Assembly (NCBI GenBank): GCA_002471345.1
Contig: DKPS01000064.1
Coordinates: 4,235-68,234, forward strand
Origin: Saprospiraceae bacterium UBA7328
GTDB lineage: Bacteria > Bacteroidota > Bacteroidia > Chitinophagales > Saprospiraceae
DNA length: 64,000 nt
Direction: 5' to 3'
Shown here: positions 1 to 8,433 of the stretch, in pieces
Numbering within the stretch: the stretch's first letter is position 1
Layout of the letters: every line of letters begins with the position of its first letter
Made by a program: the position numbers and the translations under genes
Notes under the pieces: generated by a model
The model's input: only the letters and a program-made list of their open reading frames with translations
Told to the model about the DNA's origin: nothing
The model's database searches: none

Positions 1-446
1 TCTCATTACATGCTTTATATATTTCGGTAATAGAGATAGATGTAAAAGAGGATTCTTTTGCAAATGTGATTATCAAAATCTTCTCCGATGACCTTTCTGA
101 TGCGGTGAGGGAAGCTGATACAGCTATAATTCCCAGAGAAGGGGAGTATGACTCTTCTCATCTAGAGTGCATTGAATCTTATTTTAATCGTGAATTTTTT
201 ATTCATAATAATTATGATACTATACGTTTTGACATTATTGATTACACCTCAGAGAATCAAACAGTTTGGTTGAATTTGAAATCTAGAAAGGCACTGACAA
301 ACGATTTGCAACTCACTGCGTCCTTTTTATTGGATATCTTTCCTGATCAGGTGAATATGGTTCAATTTAAAACACGAAATCAAAAGCAATTTTTTCAAAT
401 CAAAAAAGGTAAAGAGTCTGTTGACTTAAATTTAGACAAGAGCTAA
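1..446 (+). CDS. DUF6702 family protein, 3' part (5' end outside window)
   Basis: The frame is open from the first bases of the window with no stop before 444-446, so this is the C-terminal part of a longer gene and not a gene starting at the GTG at 66. Translation before that GTG reads SLHALYISVIEIDVKEDSFA, which matches the start of the mature part of DUF6702 proteins (an H-x-hydrophobic-S-x-x-E-I strand), followed by the family's F(S/T)DDL segment (FSDDLSDAV). The signal peptide usual for the family lies off the window. DUF6702 proteins are small, beta-rich, exported proteins of Bacteroidota with no assigned function. The amine oxidase gene begins 17 nt downstream on the same strand, so co-transcription is likely. 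The family call is from memory of conserved residues. Confidence 0.75.
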   Translation, partial: SLHALYISVIEIDVKEDSFANVIIKIFSDDLSDAVREADTAIIPREGEYDSSHLECIESYFNREFFIHNNYDTIRFDIIDYTSENQTVWLNLKSRKALTNDLQLTASFLLDIFPDQVNMVQFKTRNQKQFFQIKKGKESVDLNLDKS

Positions 447-463
447 GTCAGTAGCAAAGCAGA

Positions 464-1540
464 ATGAGGAAGTCGGATGTAATAATATTAGGAGCTGGTT
501 TGTCAGGCCTGACAACAGCATATATTTTAAAAGATTATAGGAAAGAAGTTTTAATACTTGAACCTCGGAATAGAATTGGGGGAAGGGTTCATACCTTATC
601 TAACCCTTCTGAGGCTCCAGTAGAAATGGGCGCCACTTGGGTACATCGTCCGCATAGATATCTACTTTCACTTTTGGAAGAATTAGGAATAGAGACTTTT
701 GATCAAGTAATGGGAAAAGAAGTAATCTATGAGCAGAATGTTTTGAGCCCTTTTCAGTATGTTACTATTCCAACTGGTGAGGATCCATCTCTAAGGGTCA
801 AAGGGGGGACTTCAAAAATTATTACTGGACTTATTCAAGCTATTTCTTCAAATGAAATCATATTTGCTGAAAAGGCTAATACCATAATAAATGGTAATGA
901 AGCTCTTCATATAAAAGGAGATAAGAATGATTATTCAGCAGACTTAGTAATAAGTACGCTGCCTCCTAACTTGTTGGTAAATACTATAAATTTTGATCCT
1001 TTTCTTCCTAGAAGTTTTATTGAACTGGCAAAGAATACGCATACATGGATGGGCGATTCTCTAAAAGTAGGACTGACTTTTGAAGAACCTTTTTGGCGGG
1101 AAGGAGAACGTAAAGGGACTATTTTTAGTAATTCTGGCCCAATTACAGAAATGTATGATCACTCTAATTTCGAAGACGACAAATATTCTATCAAAGGTTT
1201 TTTAGATCATTCATTTGTTGATTTGACTAAAGAAAGAAGAAAACAATTGGTCACTAATCAATTAAGAAAATATTATGGCGACAATATGGATAAAATGATA
1301 TCGTACCACGAGTATGTTTGGCAGAATGATCCTCATAATTATCACCCTAACGAAGAAATTGTAAGTCCACATCAAAACAATGGCCATTCTCAATATCAAA
1401 TGGGCCATTTATCTAATAGACTTATTCTGTCAGGTACAGAGACTTCTGCTATTTTTCCAGGATATATGGAAGGTGCCGTATATTCAGGTCTTAAAGCGGC
1501 CGAGAGTGTCAAGTCTTTTTATAAAAAGCAAAATGTTTAA
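464..1540 (+). CDS. Flavin-containing amine oxidase family protein
   Basis: A 358-residue FAD-dependent oxidoreductase of the monoamine oxidase/phytoene desaturase superfamily. The N-terminus has the dinucleotide-binding GAGLSGL glycine motif (about residues 10-16), an acidic residue at the end of strand 2 (LEPRNRIGGRVHT), and the GGRV segment that contacts the flavin. The C-terminus has the second flavin motif, SGTETSAIFPGYMEGAVYSG. At 358 residues it is shorter than typical 430-500-residue amine oxidases, with a reduced substrate domain. There is no signal peptide, so it is probably cytoplasmic. The substrate cannot be read from sequence. It lies 17 nt after the DUF6702 gene and 30 nt before an NTF2-like gene, suggesting an operon that also includes the downstream aminotransferase. 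Confidence 0.85.
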   Translation: MRKSDVIILGAGLSGLTTAYILKDYRKEVLILEPRNRIGGRVHTLSNPSEAPVEMGATWVHRPHRYLLSLLEELGIETFDQVMGKEVIYEQNVLSPFQYVTIPTGEDPSLRVKGGTSKIITGLIQAISSNEIIFAEKANTIINGNEALHIKGDKNDYSADLVISTLPPNLLVNTINFDPFLPRSFIELAKNTHTWMGDSLKVGLTFEEPFWREGERKGTIFSNSGPITEMYDHSNFEDDKYSIKGFLDHSFVDLTKERRKQLVTNQLRKYYGDNMDKMISYHEYVWQNDPHNYHPNEEIVSPHQNNGHSQYQMGHLSNRLILSGTETSAIFPGYMEGAVYSGLKAAESVKSFYKKQNV

Positions 1541-1570
1541 AATTGATTTTTTGCAATAAAATTATTTAAT

Positions 1571-2038
1571 ATGAAAAACAGGTATTTATTCGCAGTTGCC
1601 GTTGTCTTAATTGGCGTTGCAACTTTATTTTCATTTAAAAATGTGGAGTCTGAGGACGAAAAAGCAATTAAAGAACTTATTGAAAGCGCTTATGTAAATG
1701 GTGCATTCAACGGCCTCAATTCCGATGCTATGGAAGCAGCTTTCCATCCTGATTTTGCTATCTTTTCTTCTAAAGGAGAAGAATTGAGCCGGTATGAAAT
1801 TGGAGAATGGGTTGGAAGTGTGAGGAAGAGAAAGAATGACCCCAAATTTGATCCTGCTAATAATGTATGGGACCATAAGTTTGGATTTATTGATGTCACA
1901 GGTCAGGCAGCTTCCTTAAAATTGGAATATCATAGAAAAGGAGAATTAGTGTATACGGACTATATTTCTCTTATTAAATTTGAATCAGGCTGGAAAATAG
2001 TGGCTAAGGTTTATGAGTATCATGGTAAAAAGAAATAA
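1571..2038 (+). CDS. Exported NTF2-like (putative lumazine-binding family) protein
   Basis: 155 residues. Residues about 1-22 form a signal peptide or signal anchor (lysine/arginine, then a hydrophobic run ending near SFKNVESED). The rest fits the NTF2-like cone fold: helical start DEKAIKELIESAYVNGAF, then HPDFAIFSSKG, and C-terminal strands with DYISLIKFESGWKIVAKVYEYH, whose F-x-x-GWKIV-K strand is characteristic of the SnoaL/putative lumazine-binding group. Members are often ligand-binding proteins or isomerase-like enzymes of unknown substrate, and no catalytic dyad can be assigned. It sits between the amine oxidase and the aminotransferase with gaps of 30 and 9 nt, so it is probably co-expressed with them. 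Confidence 0.75.
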   Translation: MKNRYLFAVAVVLIGVATLFSFKNVESEDEKAIKELIESAYVNGAFNGLNSDAMEAAFHPDFAIFSSKGEELSRYEIGEWVGSVRKRKNDPKFDPANNVWDHKFGFIDVTGQAASLKLEYHRKGELVYTDYISLIKFESGWKIVAKVYEYHGKKK

Positions 2039-2047
2039 AATCATTTT

Positions 2048-3310
2048 ATGAAAAAAAGGGAGTTTTTAAAAGCAGGTATTGGATTAGGGATGTCAACATT
2101 TGCATATCCTACTCTTTCAGAAGTATTTGATTCAATACCTGCACTCTCTCCTTTAGAATTAGCTAAAAACGAAGATTTTTGGAAGGGTATAAGGAAGGGA
2201 TATAAACTTAAACCTGATTATATTAATCTGGAAAATGGATATTACTGTATCTCACCAGAAGAGACAATCAATAATTTTATAGAGCATATAAAGGACGTTA
2301 ATTATCAAGGTTCATACTATATGCGTACGGTGCAGTGGGATAATAAGGCTAAAGTCGCTGAGAAAGTAGCAGCTATAATAGGGGCCACAAAAGAAGAAGT
2401 TGTTATTACAAGAAACACTACTGAATCTTTGGATACTATAATAGGAGGATACCCATGGAAAAATGGAGATGAAGCAGTTTTTGCAGCTCAGGATTACGGA
2501 GCGATGAAGAACATGTTCTACCTACAAGCAGAAAGGCATGGAATAAAAAATGTAGAGGTATCCATACCCAATCACCCCGACTCTGATGAAGAAATTGTCG
2601 AGATCTATAGAAATGCCATAACAGATAAAACCAAACTTTTAATGGTATGTCATATGATCAATATTACTGGGCATATTTTACCCATAAGAAAGATCTGCGA
2701 CATGGCTCATGAAAGGGGAGTAGATGTGATGGTAGATGGTGCTCATGCTTTTGCTCAAATTCAATTTAACATCGCAGATCTGGATTGTGACTATTATGGA
2801 TGCAGTCTTCACAAATGGCTGAGTACACCTCTTGGAGCAGGGATGCTTTATGCTAAAAAGTCCAAAATTGCTCAGATATGGCCGCTCTTTGCAGAAGGAA
2901 AAATAGAAGCCGATAATATTAAAAAGTTAAATCATACCGGTACTCACCCTGTTCATACAGATTTAGCCATAATAAATGCCATAGATTATTACGATAAACT
3001 TGGAAGTGAAAATAAAGAAGAAAGGCTTAGATATATCCAGAGATATTGGTCAGACCAACTAAGAGCACATCCCAATATTGATTTAAACACTCCTAGGGAA
3101 GTTCATAAATCTTGTGCAATTGCAAATGTTGGAGTAAAAGGGATGAAACCATCAGATTTGAGTAAAACTCTTCTTGATGAGTATAATATTTGGACAGTGG
3201 CTATAGATGGGCACGGAGTTCATGGATGCAGAATTACGCCTAACGTGTATACTACTTTAGAAGAATTAGATCAATTTATAGGTGCTATGAAAAAGATTGC
3301 CAAAAAGTGA
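2048..3310 (+). CDS. Exported class V aminotransferase-fold PLP enzyme
   Basis: 420 residues of fold-type I PLP enzyme, most like the isopenicillin-N-epimerase/cysteine-desulfurase group. The cofactor site is visible: Asp230 and His233 in MVDGAHAFAQ, and the Schiff-base lysine Lys256 in CSLHKWLSTPLGAG. TRNTTESLDT (about 121-130) matches the phosphate-binding region. The N-terminus KKREFLKAGIGLGMSTFAYP is Tat-like (basic-R-x-F-L-K plus a hydrophobic stretch), although the canonical second arginine is Lys. Periplasmic export of a folded PLP protein would fit a Tat route. It ends the amine oxidase operon. The substrate is unknown: epimerase, lyase and desulfurase are all possible. The stop codon overlaps one arm of an 11-bp inverted repeat shared with the convergent gene. 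Confidence 0.8.
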   Translation: MKKREFLKAGIGLGMSTFAYPTLSEVFDSIPALSPLELAKNEDFWKGIRKGYKLKPDYINLENGYYCISPEETINNFIEHIKDVNYQGSYYMRTVQWDNKAKVAEKVAAIIGATKEEVVITRNTTESLDTIIGGYPWKNGDEAVFAAQDYGAMKNMFYLQAERHGIKNVEVSIPNHPDSDEEIVEIYRNAITDKTKLLMVCHMINITGHILPIRKICDMAHERGVDVMVDGAHAFAQIQFNIADLDCDYYGCSLHKWLSTPLGAGMLYAKKSKIAQIWPLFAEGKIEADNIKKLNHTGTHPVHTDLAIINAIDYYDKLGSENKEERLRYIQRYWSDQLRAHPNIDLNTPREVHKSCAIANVGVKGMKPSDLSKTLLDEYNIWTVAIDGHGVHGCRITPNVYTTLEELDQFIGAMKKIAKK

Positions 3311-3394
3311 CCTAATAACTATGTCGTCCTACGAGAATAGTGTCTAGGATCAATGCAATGTACGCAGTCGATGAGATACGTTTTTAGGTCACTT
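3305..3394. repeat. 11-bp inverted repeat spanning two convergent stop codons
   Basis: The arms AAGTGACCTAA (3305-3315) and TTAGGTCACTT (3384-3394) are perfect reverse complements and each contains the stop codon of its own gene (TGA 3308-3310 on +; TGA on - at 3391-3389). The 68-nt interval contains a smaller TCCTA/TAGGA pair. Neither arm is followed by a T-run, so it is not a canonical intrinsic terminator. It may still act as a bidirectional 3' end or block read-through. Confidence 0.6.
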
Positions 3395-4858
3395 CTTAGT
3401 CTTAAACTTTCCGATCCATCTGATCTCAGCACCTTTAAAATCTAATATTTCATAACATACACCAGATGTACATTGAGGGCCTCCTCTTCGTGAACCGAAG
3501 AATAGTTGGAAAGTATGCTTATAACTAGGGCGGTATCTGATTGTGTTTCCTAGATATATTCGAGTGCTTTTTCCTTCTTGAATGATAAAAGGATCATCAG
3601 TGAGTTCTCCTAAGACTGAGATGAAGATTTTAGAATTTACATTGATACCAAGAAGTAGATTGAAATTAAAATAATTAGACCCATTTCTATCAATAGACTG
3701 GTACTCAACTTCTGGCAGTAATCGGATTTCCTCATTCAAGCCAAGATCAGAATAAAATCCAAAGGAATATCTTCGGTCTTCTCTTTTAAAAGGATCGATG
3801 CTATAGTCTACAAAAGCTTTGAAATCAGAATTTTCATTGAATGAAGATTGAACCTCTAGAAAATATTGTCGAAAAATAGGAAAGTTTGTACCAAATTTAT
3901 TCTTTGAGAAGGAATGGTTTAAATTAACAACTGTCCCATTTTCAAAATTATAAAAAAGATCTATTTGATAACCTTCTTCATTAAAAGGATCAGATACATG
4001 AATACTTCTATTTAGCACTCTATACGTCTGTTGTTTCACTCCTGCTGGAGGTTCATTTATTCCTACTCCAAGACTAAAGTCTCTATACTTTCTATACTCT
4101 ACGGAAAAGCTAAAACTTCCTTTAAATCCTGATAGACCACTATATAGCGCAAAGGCTCCATCATCCATGTCTGTGGCATATTCTCCATAGTAATCCAATC
4201 CTTTTATGATAGATCCATTCAGAAGACCACTTAAGAAATTTTGGGCATTTCCATCTGCTCCATCTCTTCTCATGAATATTATTCCGGCCTCTTGACCTTT
4301 TACGTATTTTACTTTTGAGGTGACAGCCGTTATATTATCAGTTCTTCTTTCTTCTCTATGAAATGTTGGAGGTAGAACATTGTTAAGTACATCAGCATGA
4401 ACCACATGAAAAGTTGCTTTCTTAGTTTTGTACTTGACTGAAGCTCCCAGGAGATCACGATGAAAATAGGTTCTGGATCTAAATCCTACGTCCTCCAATA
4501 GGGCACCTGGGAATTCGAAGGAACGTAGTAAAAGTCCTCTTCCGAGAGTTTCATAAAAGTTGCCAACTTTTAAATCCCACTTTTTCTTTTTGTATCCCAA
4601 AGTGAATTGAGATAAATCAAGATAACCTCTATTGTCAAAAGTAGTATGATATTGTTCTATAGTAGATGAAAGACTGAATCCTTTCTTTCTGTAATCTACT
4701 TCAAGCCTATCATATATCGAAGGGAAGATAGAAGCACTTTCATCTGGCAGTTTACCAATTTGAAATTCTGCTAGATTGGTGATGTTAATCTGTGCTGTGT
4801 TGTAACCAGAAGTGATTAAAATCAAGGCACAAACACTCAATAATTGTGCAAGCTTCAT
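3389..4858 (-). CDS. DUF6029 family outer-membrane beta-barrel-like protein
   Basis: 489 residues with a signal peptide (about 1-22, hydrophobic then SGYNTAQ). The mature part is dense in alternating aromatic/hydrophobic strands (for example FKAFVDYSIDPF, RLEVDYRKKGFSLSS), as expected of an outer-membrane barrel. The DLKVGNFYETLGRGLLLRSF segment and the SRTYFHRDLLGASVKYK stretch resemble the DUF6029 family. It terminates with GKFKTKK instead of the usual C-terminal aromatic, so a barrel is inferred and not certain. Its ATG overlaps the stop of the upstream TlpA-type thioredoxin by 4 nt (ATGA), and a second thioredoxin-like lipoprotein lies upstream, forming a three-gene operon. Confidence 0.7.
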   Translation of the reverse strand: MKLAQLLSVCALILITSGYNTAQINITNLAEFQIGKLPDESASIFPSIYDRLEVDYRKKGFSLSSTIEQYHTTFDNRGYLDLSQFTLGYKKKKWDLKVGNFYETLGRGLLLRSFEFPGALLEDVGFRSRTYFHRDLLGASVKYKTKKATFHVVHADVLNNVLPPTFHREERRTDNITAVTSKVKYVKGQEAGIIFMRRDGADGNAQNFLSGLLNGSIIKGLDYYGEYATDMDDGAFALYSGLSGFKGSFSFSVEYRKYRDFSLGVGINEPPAGVKQQTYRVLNRSIHVSDPFNEEGYQIDLFYNFENGTVVNLNHSFSKNKFGTNFPIFRQYFLEVQSSFNENSDFKAFVDYSIDPFKREDRRYSFGFYSDLGLNEEIRLLPEVEYQSIDRNGSNYFNFNLLLGINVNSKIFISVLGELTDDPFIIQEGKSTRIYLGNTIRYRPSYKHTFQLFFGSRRGGPQCTSGVCYEILDFKGAEIRWIGKFKTKK

Positions 4859-5352
4859 TTAAGGTGATGTTCTATTTCTGTTTTAATCTCCACTTCATCT
4901 CCATTCCTGAAACCCTCATGTACAAATACTATTTCATTGTCAGAATTGAGTAATAAAAGAGTTGGGAATGCTTGAAATTGGTAAGTATTCATCACCTCAC
5001 AATTGATATCTTTCAAAATAGGATATTCTACTTTAAGTGCATTCGCGACAGCAGGAACCTTAGACATGCTTCTTGGGCCGTCACAACTTATTCCAATTAT
5101 ATTAAGACCTTGATCCTTATACTCATTGTAAATAACATTAAGTTTTGGCATTGCCTTGGTGCATGGTTTGCACCATGTTGCCCAAAAGTCAATAACTGTC
5201 AAATTTTCTCCTTTCAATTCATCTAAAGATACTTGCTCATTGTCTAAATTATCCAAGACAAAATCGTCTACTACCTGTGCATTAATCAAGCATAAAAAAG
5301 ACATTGATAAAGTAAATATCAATGTCCATATAATTTTAATCAAAACCTTCAT
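4855..5352 (-). CDS. TlpA-family exported thioredoxin-like protein
   Basis: 165 residues with a signal peptide (1-25, ending LINAQ). The thioredoxin fold is clear: FWATWCKPCTKAMPKL holds the redox pair Cys61 and Cys64 (CKPC), and AFPTLLLLN holds the cis-proline. TlpA/ResA-type proteins reduce or exchange disulfides in the periplasm, for example during cytochrome c maturation or maintenance of other exported thiols. It shares a 4-nt ATGA overlap with the downstream DUF6029 gene and begins 2 nt after the upstream lipoprotein gene, so the three are almost certainly translated from one mRNA. Confidence 0.9.
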   Translation of the reverse strand: MKVLIKIIWTLIFTLSMSFLCLINAQVVDDFVLDNLDNEQVSLDELKGENLTVIDFWATWCKPCTKAMPKLNVIYNEYKDQGLNIIGISCDGPRSMSKVPAVANALKVEYPILKDINCEVMNTYQFQAFPTLLLLNSDNEIVFVHEGFRNGDEVEIKTEIEHHLK

Positions 5353-5354
5353 AA

Positions 5355-5912
5355 CTATTCTAATAATCCCTTGATGATGTCCACAGCTTCATCTATATGA
5401 TTAGAAACTCGATTTGTGGATTTAAAGACAATGTCACCGTCAGAATTAATAATAACAAACCTGTCGTATGTAGTCCCAAATGATCTTGCAATACTGCTAG
5501 CTTGTCTTCCTAATGGAAATGTTATGCCCGTATCATCAGCGAAATCGTCAACAGTTGCATCAGAACGATCCCATTGATCACCGCCAATCATTGCAAACTT
5601 ATCATTATCTTTGAAAGCTTGATATATATCTGATTCCACAGTTGGTCCCACTGACCTGCAAGGCGGGCAACCTGACCCAAAAAACCAAATTATCAAGTTT
5701 TTTCCCCGATATAAGGATGACTCTAATTTAACTCCTGAAGTTGTCTCCATTGAAAAATCAGGAGCGGCTACTAAGTTACTTCCTCCGTCATCATTTGGGT
5801 CATCTACCATATCCATATTAAATCCGTTGCCGTCATCTTCAGATTTAGAACAAGACATAAATGAAAGTGAAAAACCCAGGAGGAGAATGCTGAATATTTT
5901 AATTACGTGCAT
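5355..5912 (-). CDS. Thioredoxin/peroxiredoxin-like lipoprotein
   Basis: 185 residues. The signal sequence ends in a lipobox-like LSFMSC with lipidated Cys21, then an acidic, flexible linker rich in Asp and Gly (about 22-47). The thioredoxin-like domain follows, with FFGSGCPPCRSVG containing the redox pair Cys82-Cys85. The later segment (GDQWDRSDATVDDFADDTG) and FVIINSDGDIVF resemble AhpC/TSA-TlpA proteins. It is probably membrane-anchored on the periplasmic side. It is the first gene of an operon with a second TlpA-type protein and a DUF6029 barrel, which may be its redox clients or partners. A 169-nt gap without a gene precedes it. I could not find a convincing TAnnTTTG element there. Confidence 0.85.
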   Translation of the reverse strand: MHVIKIFSILLLGFSLSFMSCSKSEDDGNGFNMDMVDDPNDDGGSNLVAAPDFSMETTSGVKLESSLYRGKNLIIWFFGSGCPPCRSVGPTVESDIYQAFKDNDKFAMIGGDQWDRSDATVDDFADDTGITFPLGRQASSIARSFGTTYDRFVIINSDGDIVFKSTNRVSNHIDEAVDIIKGLLE

Positions 5913-6081
5913 GTTCTTTATATCTTTTGTTATCTGTAAAAGCCAAACGAGGTAGTTTTGTAATATATTTTTAGCTGCGAAAATAATGATCTTGGGTATA
6001 TTTTTAATGCACTCGAAGGACTTAACTATATTACTTCAATGTATATATAATGGTTGCGTTGATACTTCTACTTTGTAAAGG

Positions 6082-6873
6082 TTAGTTTTTTATCATCTTT
6101 CCAGCTATCTCTTTAAGGAACTTAGCAGCTACAGCTGCAGTAATTCCAACATGGTCTCTTATTGGATTATATTCCACAATATCAGCTCCTATTACTGGAA
6201 CATCAATATTATGAATAATGGATAAAACCTCTCTAGTTGTGAGCCCTCCTGGTTCATGATGAGATACCCCTGGGGCAAAAGCTGGGTCAAGACCATCTAA
6301 ATCTAAGGAGATATATAATGGCCCGTCTAGGTCAGGGAGTTTTGATTCATGGAAATCCTTCATTTCTACAACTTCTACTCCATATTTTACACTCTGCTCC
6401 AATTGATGAGGTGTAAGGCATCTTATGCCTACTTGTATTAGCCGAGCAGCTAATTTATTTTCCATAATTCTAGCAAAGGGTGAGGCATGACTATGGAGAT
6501 TGCCTTCGAAATCCTCATATAAATCAGAATGAGCGTCAATCTGGAGAATATTGATGTTATCAAAATGCTCTGCATGAGCTGCTATAATTGGATAGCTAAT
6601 AGAATGGTCACCTCCTAAAGTAATAAGACTTTTTCCATCAGAAATAATATTATCGACTGATTGGAATATATCAGAATAGAAATCTGTGGGTTTAATCGGA
6701 TCCTTAAATTCAAGTTGCTCACTCTGAGTGACATTGATTCCTAATTCCGTATATGCATTAATTGAATCTGAATAGAATGCTTGTCTGATGATGTCAGGAG
6801 CTTTTGCAGGCCCTCTCATAAATGATGAGTTGGAATCATAATTTATGCCTTGAATGACTATTTTTTTTCTCAT
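6082..6873 (-). CDS. Agmatinase/arginase-family ureohydrolase
   Basis: 263 residues of the arginase superfamily. The binuclear Mn site is complete: His90 in GGDHS, Asp113/His115/Asp117 in DAHSD, and Asp191/Asp193 in SLDLDGLDP. The loop SHHEPGGLTTRE fits agmatinases and related guanidino-hydrolases (SpeB-like) better than arginases. The protein is about 40 residues shorter than E. coli SpeB. Agmatinase makes putrescine and urea from agmatine, but guanidinobutyrase and formimidoylglutamase share the fold, so the substrate is uncertain. It lies 26 nt after a small barrel-like protein gene on the same strand. No arginine decarboxylase is in this window. Confidence 0.8.
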   Translation of the reverse strand: MRKKIVIQGINYDSNSSFMRGPAKAPDIIRQAFYSDSINAYTELGINVTQSEQLEFKDPIKPTDFYSDIFQSVDNIISDGKSLITLGGDHSISYPIIAAHAEHFDNINILQIDAHSDLYEDFEGNLHSHASPFARIMENKLAARLIQVGIRCLTPHQLEQSVKYGVEVVEMKDFHESKLPDLDGPLYISLDLDGLDPAFAPGVSHHEPGGLTTREVLSIIHNIDVPVIGADIVEYNPIRDHVGITAAVAAKFLKEIAGKMIKN

Positions 6874-6899
6874 AGAGATATTGGGTTTTTATTTCTATT

Positions 6900-7436
6900 C
6901 TAAAGTCTTTTTCCTACTTGGATACCAAGGAGTAAAATGGCTCCTTCTCCTGTAGGTTCGCCATTAGTCTTGACATTCCATTCATATCCAAATGCTAAAG
7001 TAGGTGTGAAATGAATATTCTCTTTTTTGATTAAATAACCCAATTCTAAAGTGGGTTGTATTACAGTTATTTTGGTTGTGCCAGAAGTCCCATTAGGTTG
7101 ATTTATATTTTGTTGCCATTCCAGAGTATTCCACCAAAAATCACTTTTTACTCCTAAATTCCATCCTTGATGACCTTCTCTAAAATATCTTTTATGCCCT
7201 AAAGTAAATCCAAACCCATGACCTCGCTCATCATCTTGAATTCCTAAATCTCGGTGCCTAATCCAATTGTAACCCAATCTAATATGGGTAGCGCTTTTTG
7301 AATTGTGATTTTGTTCTATCCTTAATCCTGGAATGATTCCAGTCGGATAAACTTGCAACTCAAAATTGAGATCTATTTGAGAATAGGACAATTGACTAAT
7401 AAGAAATAAAAGGAATGTTGACTTTAAAGTTTTCAT
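6900..7436 (-). CDS. Exported small beta-barrel-like protein of unknown function
   Basis: 178 residues with a signal peptide (1-19, ending SYSQ). The mature protein alternates polar and hydrophobic/aromatic residues (for example RLGYNWIRHRD, GWNLGVKSDFWWNTL, TPTLAFGYEWNVK), consistent with a small 8-stranded outer-membrane barrel. It ends GIQVGKRL. I do not recognise a named family. It sits directly upstream of the agmatinase-family gene with a 26-nt gap, so it may be co-transcribed with it, but no functional link can be read. Confidence 0.6.
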   Translation of the reverse strand: MKTLKSTFLLFLISQLSYSQIDLNFELQVYPTGIIPGLRIEQNHNSKSATHIRLGYNWIRHRDLGIQDDERGHGFGFTLGHKRYFREGHQGWNLGVKSDFWWNTLEWQQNINQPNGTSGTTKITVIQPTLELGYLIKKENIHFTPTLAFGYEWNVKTNGEPTGEGAILLLGIQVGKRL

Positions 7437-7520
7437 TAATTCATAAATGAAATGTCTAAAACGAAAGTAGTGGATTTTATAATAGATTAAGTAGGATGCC
7501 TAAATCTAAATATTTTGATT

Positions 7521-8423
7521 TTATTCTACTTGAATTTCTAAGCTACTTACGGCTGCTACATTAAAAAGTCCTAATGGTTTTAGTCCTCCTGATTCATTCG
7601 TTATGTTAGTTCTAGTATTGGCTAATGGTAAACTGAAAATTCCATTGCTTCCATTGTTAATTTGATCTCTTGCAATTTCTAAAAAATTAAAAGCATTAAT
7701 ACTTAGAGAATGGATTTCAACTTTTGATGTTTCTCCAGGGTTCCACGGTGTATCAATATCATCATTGTCCAATTCATTTATGAATTCTCTGATAGGAGGA
7801 ATAAATATGATTCCATCCAATTGGGAACCTGAATCAAAACCTGCATCAAAAACTATATTTAACTGGGATGCTCTATTCAGAAATTCTCCATTCTTGAAAG
7901 CTTTTATCCAATAAGCATCTCCGGTACCTTGAGGATCTCTTGCAAAAAATTCTAAATATATTCCATCATCTAGAAAGATTTCATCATCCCGGAACTCTTG
8001 AGTAATAGAATCGACTGGAGGTACTCTATTCATCGTTGTTTCAGCTGTTAATAAATCTCCGTTTATATCAATCTCCAAGCTGAAATGATCTCCTGAAATT
8101 CCTAATGTTTCATTTGTACTAGGTTCCCATTCATACTTTCCATTCTGATTGTTGTCATTGAAAATGAATATGGTGCCGTCATTCTTAGTTAGAGTGACAT
8201 TTGCATTTGTGACTGGTTCTGGAGTTGTATTATCAAAATACTGTCTAGATTGAGATAGACTAATTGTCTGGGTGGTATTTCGATTATCTATCCAGGCATC
8301 TATGACCAATTGAGTATCAGACTCAATTGGATCAAGTACTATAACATCTTCACATGATGTAATCATTACACCTAATGCTAAAAGACCAAGAATAGATCTG
8401 CTTATTTTGTTAAAGTGATTCAT
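7521..8423 (-). CDS. DUF4249 lipoprotein, partner of the TonB receptor
   Basis: The start is placed at the ATG at 8423 because the sequence from there gives a lipoprotein signal (basic NHFNKISR, hydrophobic run, MITSCED) with lipidated Cys about residue 25. The frame extends 18 codons further upstream, but that part would overlap the receptor's 3' end. The mature start, VIVLDPIESDTQLVIDAWI, followed by NVTLTKNDGTIFIF, matches DUF4249, where an Ig-like region follows the lipid anchor. DUF4249 proteins are surface or periplasmic lipoproteins coupled to TonB-dependent receptors with a carboxypeptidase-like N-terminal domain, apparently acting as a SusD-like accessory. The gap to the receptor stop is 10 nt. 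Confidence 0.85.
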   Translation of the reverse strand: MNHFNKISRSILGLLALGVMITSCEDVIVLDPIESDTQLVIDAWIDNRNTTQTISLSQSRQYFDNTTPEPVTNANVTLTKNDGTIFIFNDNNQNGKYEWEPSTNETLGISGDHFSLEIDINGDLLTAETTMNRVPPVDSITQEFRDDEIFLDDGIYLEFFARDPQGTGDAYWIKAFKNGEFLNRASQLNIVFDAGFDSGSQLDGIIFIPPIREFINELDNDDIDTPWNPGETSKVEIHSLSINAFNFLEIARDQINNGSNGIFSLPLANTRTNITNESGGLKPLGLFNVAAVSSLEIQVE

Positions 8424-8433
8424 CTTTAAGGAT

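Noticed and set aside
66..446. A small gene starting at GTG 66
   Set aside because: The frame is open upstream to the window edge and the upstream translation matches the beginning of a DUF6702 domain, so this is the end of a larger gene.
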